The translations under genes were made by a program, and so were the position numbers. From Elusimicrobiaceae bacterium (GTDB lineage: Bacteria; Elusimicrobiota; Elusimicrobia; Elusimicrobiales; Elusimicrobiaceae), in contig JAFVFN010000019.1 in NCBI GenBank assembly GCA_017475405.1, positions 1-40,257 on the forward strand: DNA of 40,257 bases, in the 5' to 3' direction. Position 1 is the stretch's first letter. Every line of letters starts with the position of its first letter. Positions 39,493 to 40,257 of this stretch are shown here, piece by piece. Under the pieces are notes generated by a model. That model saw only the letters and a program-made list of their open reading frames with translations. It did not search any database and had not been told where the DNA came from.

Positions 39493-39521
39493 TTGACCGT
39501 ACATGTACATTTAGCTATGCT
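39493..39521 (+). promoter_or_regulatory. msrA promoter, leaderless
   Basis: TTGACC (39493-39498), 17 nt, TATGCT (39516-39521), 6 nt, ATG 39528. A competing TATAAT at 39521-39526 would put the transcription start inside the gene. A GTACATGTAC palindrome (39499-39508) lies in the spacer. Confidence 0.5.
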
Positions 39522-39527
39522 ATAATT

Positions 39528-40022
39528 ATGAACAATGTTTATGAAACGGCCCTGTTTGCGGGCGGATGTTTTTGGGGTGTAGAACACCTTATGAAAGACT
39601 TTCCCGGGATTGTGGAGATCGTTCCCGGTTATACGGGCGGACATGTGGAAAATCCGACGTATGAACAAGTATGTACCCATATGACGGGTCATGCCGAGAC
39701 TGTCAAAATTACATTTGACCCGGCACAAGTGTCTTATGAAACACTGGTAAAAGGTTTTATGGAAATCCATGATCCTACACAAACAGATGGGCAAGGACCG
39801 GATATCGGTCCGCAGTATCGTTCTGAAATTTTCTATACAACAGACGCTCAGAGAGAAACTGCCCTGCGAGTTATTGACCTTTTAAAACAAAAGGGCTTGC
39901 CGGTAGTAACCAAAGTTACTCCGGCGGGTCCGTTTTATACAGCCGAAGAATATCACCACAAATATTACGAGCGAAAAGGAACGCAGCCTTATTGTCACCG
40001 TCGAGTTAAGCGGTTTGAATAA
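39528..40022 (+). CDS. msrA: Peptide methionine sulfoxide reductase A
   Basis: The protein has 164 residues. ETALFAGGCFWGVEHLMKD carries the catalytic Cys, followed by GYTGGHVENPTYEQVC, TGHAETVKITFDP, and YRSEIFYT with PFYTAEEYHHKYY, all standard MsrA. It repairs oxidised methionine using thioredoxin. The frame is open 135 nt further upstream over the divergent promoter region; MNNVYETALF at 39528 is the expected start. The terminator downstream belongs to the tRNA pair, so how this message ends is unclear. Confidence 0.95.
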   Translation: MNNVYETALFAGGCFWGVEHLMKDFPGIVEIVPGYTGGHVENPTYEQVCTHMTGHAETVKITFDPAQVSYETLVKGFMEIHDPTQTDGQGPDIGPQYRSEIFYTTDAQRETALRVIDLLKQKGLPVVTKVTPAGPFYTAEEYHHKYYERKGTQPYCHRRVKRFE

Positions 40023-40042
40023 CTTAGAGCGAATTGGAATAC

Positions 40043-40067
40043 AAAAAAAGGGACCCTTTCGGGTCCC
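40043..40067 (-). terminator. Intrinsic terminator of the tRNA pair
   Basis: GGGACCC, a 4-nt loop and GGGTCCC. On the minus strand the hairpin is followed by seven T, so it ends tRNA-Lys/tRNA-Glu transcription. Confidence 0.88.
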
Positions 40068-40099
40068 AAAACGCCTTAGGAAATTTGGGCAAAAAAGAG

Positions 40100-40171
40100 C
40101 GCCCTCTAGGAGAATCGAACTCCTCTTTTCGGATTGAAAATCCGACGTCCTAACCGATAGACGAAGAGGGC
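40100..40171 (-). tRNA. tRNA-Glu (anticodon TTC)
   Basis: Read on the minus strand: acceptor GCCCTCT pairs with AGAGGGC, the D-arm is GTCTATCGGTTAGGAC, the anticodon stem is CGGAT/ATCCG with loop TTTTCAA (anticodon TTC), and the T-arm is AGGAG-TTCGATT-CTCCT. The discriminator is G, and the 3' CCA is not encoded. The length is 72 nt. Confidence 0.96.
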
Positions 40172-40180
40172 ACTATAAAG

Positions 40181-40252
40181 TGCGCCCGGTGAGACTTGAA
40201 CTCACGGCCCCCCGCTTAAAAGGCGGATGCTCTACCACTGAGCTACGAGCGC
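40181..40252 (-). tRNA. tRNA-Lys (anticodon TTT)
   Basis: Read on the minus strand: acceptor GCGCTCG pairs with CGGGCGC (one G-U), the D-arm starts GCTCAGTGGTAGAGC, the anticodon stem is CCGC/GCGG with loop CTTTTAA (anticodon TTT), and the T-loop is TTCAAGT. The discriminator is A, and CCA is not encoded. It lies 9 nt upstream of tRNA-Glu in the same transcript. Confidence 0.95.
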
Positions 40253-40257
40253 AAAAA

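Noticed and set aside
39499..39508. GTACATGTAC palindrome between lipoprotein and msrA as an oxidative-stress operator.
   Set aside because: It is only 10 bp, occurs once, and lies in the promoter spacer; it is too short to claim as a site without further copies.
1..40257. CRISPR arrays, insertion sequences, prophage or rRNA genes.
   Set aside because: No regularly spaced direct repeats, transposase or integrase domains, or rRNA sequence were seen. The only repeated DNA is the pilin-associated sequence and the short palindromes.

Overview
The window looks like a chromosomal segment of a fermentative, probably Gram-negative bacterium of the Elusimicrobiota (Elusimicrobium-like). That placement is an inference. 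It rests on eight dispersed type IV pilin/PulG-like genes with a near-identical N-terminus, on a fused IspDF, on lipoproteins with LxxC boxes, and on the overall gene style. No species is claimed. The backbone is ordinary housekeeping: there are no phage or transposase genes and no CRISPR array.

Layout. 1-2834: 3' end of a Cys-rich surface protein, an exported HAD-type protein and a secreted hypothetical. 2891-5082: aquaporin and ClC channel (minus). 5189-9490: pilin, def, TM0106-like nuclease, ACT protein, DUF167 pair and a second pilin. 9547-14126: minus-strand operon of histidine kinase, membrane protein, DnaQ-like exonuclease and gpmI. 14334-15366: small hypothetical behind two perfect palindromes, then a pilin. 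15496-17144: rpsF-ssb-rpsR-rplI. 17237-18057: pilin with a structured leader. 18136-22208: yacL-like, ispDF, lipoprotein, cysS. 22302-23577: two divergent pilins. 23713-27335: acyl-CoA dehydrogenase with etfB and a ferredoxin-fused etfA. 27437-28606: pilin and HIT protein. 28701-32460: the macromolecular-synthesis operon rpsU-dnaG-rpoD. 32520-36982: pilin, secreted zincin, recG. 37035-40022: marC, thioredoxin-CcdA fusion, lipoprotein, msrA. 40100-40252: tRNA-Glu and tRNA-Lys.

The main discovery candidate is regulatory. The eight pilin genes fall into two classes of four. Class I (plus strand: 5189, 8987, 14839, 23113) share a promoter in which a run of exactly 12 T fills most of a 16-nt spacer between the -35 and -10 elements. 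Class II (minus strand: starts 17809, 22757, 27964, 33020) each carry a roughly 200-nt 5' leader. It has four mutually exclusive pairing segments arranged as in a trp attenuator (1:2, 2:3, 3:4) and ends in a U-tract terminator ahead of the ribosome-binding site. One helix of this leader has unrelated sequence in all four copies yet stays complementary, which is strong comparative evidence for a real, undescribed-looking structured RNA. Its ligand or signal is unknown.

A second general signal is leaderless transcription. Ten transcription units have a -10-like hexamer followed by 6 or 7 nt and then ATG, with no Shine-Dalgarno sequence. Other units in the same window have good Shine-Dalgarno sequences and longer leaders, so two initiation modes appear to coexist.
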